A stretch of DNA of 5,752 nucleotides from Alphaproteobacteria bacterium (GTDB lineage: Bacteria; Pseudomonadota; Alphaproteobacteria; Rhizobiales; Aestuariivirgaceae). A program made the position numbers and the translations under genes. A model generated the notes under the pieces. The model was not told where the DNA came from, made no database searches, and saw only the letters and a list, made by a program, of their open reading frames with translations. The stretch spans positions 1 to 5,752 of the forward strand of contig JAPLOT010000323.1 of the NCBI GenBank assembly GCA_026400595.1. The letters are read 5' to 3'. Of the stretch, positions 4,746 through 5,752 are shown piece by piece. Each line of letters begins with the position of its first letter. The stretch's first letter is position 1.

Positions 4746-5752
4746 ATGACCACGCCCGTCCTCGAATGCCGCAACGTCTCGATCTCCTACTATACCCGCG
4801 CCGGAGAGGTGCCGGCCGTCTACGACTTCAACCTCACGGTCAATCCCGGCGAAGCGGTCGGCATCGTGGGCGAATCCGGCTGCGGCAAGTCCACTGTCGC
4901 ACTCGCCATCATGCAGTACATGGGCAAGAACGGAGCTGTGACCGGGGGAGAGATCCGTTTCATGGGCCGTGACATGCGGAGCATGAGCGCAGAGGAATTG
5001 CGTGACATTCGCGGCTCGCGCATCTCGATGATCTATCAGGAGCCGATGGCCTCGCTCAACCCGTCCATGCTGGTCGGCGAGCAGCTCAACGAAGTCACGA
5101 TGATCCACGAAGGGCTCGACGCTGGCACCGCCGCCGTCCGGTCAATGGAAATGCTGGATGCAGTGCGGCTGCCCGATCCCCGGCGGATCATGGAGTCCTA
5201 TCCGCATCAGTTGTCGGGCGGGCAACAGCAGCGCGTGGTGATCGGCATGGCGCTTCTCTCCAATCCCCAGCTGCTTCTGCTCGACGAACCGACCACTGCG
5301 CTGGATGTGACGGTCGAAGCGGGCGTGGTGGAGCTCATCAAGGACATCGCCAAGCGCTTCGGCACGTCGATGATCTACATCTCGCACAACCTTGGCCTGA
5401 TCCTTGAGACCTGCGACCGCATCTGCGTCATGTATTCGGGCCAGTCGGTTGAGCTGGGGTCGGTCAAGCAGGTCTTCGACCAGATGCGCCATCCTTATAC
5501 GCGCGGGCTCTTCGCATCGATCCCGCTGCCGGGTACTGATCGATTCACCCATCCGCTGGTTCCGATCCGCGGCCAGCTGCCGCTGCCGCGCGAACGGCCC
5601 TTGGGCTGCACCTTCGGGCCACGTTGCGACTTTTTCGCGGAGGAGATCTGCAGCAGGCCGCAACACATGGAGAGTGTTACAGGCGATGCCGGTCACGAGG
5701 TGCGCTGCGCGCGCTACGCCGCGATCGACTGGGACACCCACAAGCCGAAGGG
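4746..5752 (+). CDS. ABC transporter ATP-binding protein, Opp/Dpp type (DppD-like), 3'-truncated
   Basis: Cytoplasmic ATPase that powers the importer; 335 residues are visible and no stop is reached. Seen: Walker A GESGCGKST (42-50), Q-loop YQEP (97-100), signature LSGGQQQR (156-163), Walker B LLLLDEP (176-182), D-loop TALD (184-187) and switch His214 in ISHNL, where most relatives have THDL. All catalytic positions are intact. After HPYTRGL (249-255), the usual start of the oligopeptide/dipeptide C-terminal domain, comes a cysteine set C288-x5-C294-x7-C302-x18-C321. This matches the pattern that binds a 4Fe-4S cluster in characterised OppD-type proteins. DppD proteins are usually about 325-340 residues, so the stop is probably just past the edge, though a fused second ATPase domain cannot be excluded. 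A DppF-like partner and the binding protein are presumably downstream. Confidence 0.96.
   Translation, partial: MTTPVLECRNVSISYYTRAGEVPAVYDFNLTVNPGEAVGIVGESGCGKSTVALAIMQYMGKNGAVTGGEIRFMGRDMRSMSAEELRDIRGSRISMIYQEPMASLNPSMLVGEQLNEVTMIHEGLDAGTAAVRSMEMLDAVRLPDPRRIMESYPHQLSGGQQQRVVIGMALLSNPQLLLLDEPTTALDVTVEAGVVELIKDIAKRFGTSMIYISHNLGLILETCDRICVMYSGQSVELGSVKQVFDQMRHPYTRGLFASIPLPGTDRFTHPLVPIRGQLPLPRERPLGCTFGPRCDFFAEEICSRPQHMESVTGDAGHEVRCARYAAIDWDTHKPK

Noticed and set aside
4536..5741. Minus-strand frames at 4536-5108 and 5142-5741
   Set aside because: Antisense to the DppC-like end and to an ATPase with every catalytic motif intact; no family features in the translations.
1..5752. Mobile element, CRISPR array, tRNA/rRNA, defence or toxin-antitoxin system
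   Set aside because: No transposase or integrase motifs, no regularly spaced repeats, no tRNA-like cloverleaf, and all long coding stretches are accounted for by metabolic and transport genes.

Overview
The window is GC-rich, strongly coding DNA of about 60% GC or more by eye. It holds two divergent gene blocks around one intergenic region of about 245 bp. The codon use (heavy G/C at third positions), the Opp/Dpp-type ABC transporter and the pairing of a pyrrolysine-free MttB homologue with a flavin demethylase-like oxidoreductase all suggest an alphaproteobacterium of the Hyphomicrobiales (Rhizobiales) or Rhodobacterales type. That assignment is inferred from gene style; no phylogenetic marker is present.

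The left block (1-2611, minus strand) is a tight two-gene operon. The first gene (1079-2611) encodes a 510-residue trimethylamine:corrinoid methyltransferase (MttB) family protein with no in-frame amber codon. Eight bases downstream starts an FMN/4Fe-4S oxidoreductase of the trimethylamine dehydrogenase / 2,4-dienoyl-CoA reductase family (1-1070). It is cut off by the window edge just after the first three cluster cysteines.

The right block (2857-5752, plus strand) is a peptide/opine/nickel-type (Opp/Dpp) ABC importer: a DppB-like permease, a DppC-like permease and a DppD-like ATPase that runs off the right edge. Spacing is tight, and the Shine-Dalgarno of each of the second and third genes overlaps or lies inside the end of the gene before it. 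The substrate-binding protein and any second ATPase are not in the window.

The intergenic region 2612-2856 should carry both promoters. It contains a perfect 13-bp inverted repeat, a larger imperfect one, and on the mttB side a hairpin just before a start codon that lacks a Shine-Dalgarno. A possible 37-codon leader ORF overlaps that start.

Working model (inference): the transporter imports a quaternary or otherwise N-methylated compound, the MttB homologue takes one methyl group to a corrinoid protein encoded elsewhere, and the TMADH-like enzyme oxidatively removes a further N-methyl group. The substrate cannot be named from sequence. No defence system, mobile element, CRISPR array or RNA gene was found.
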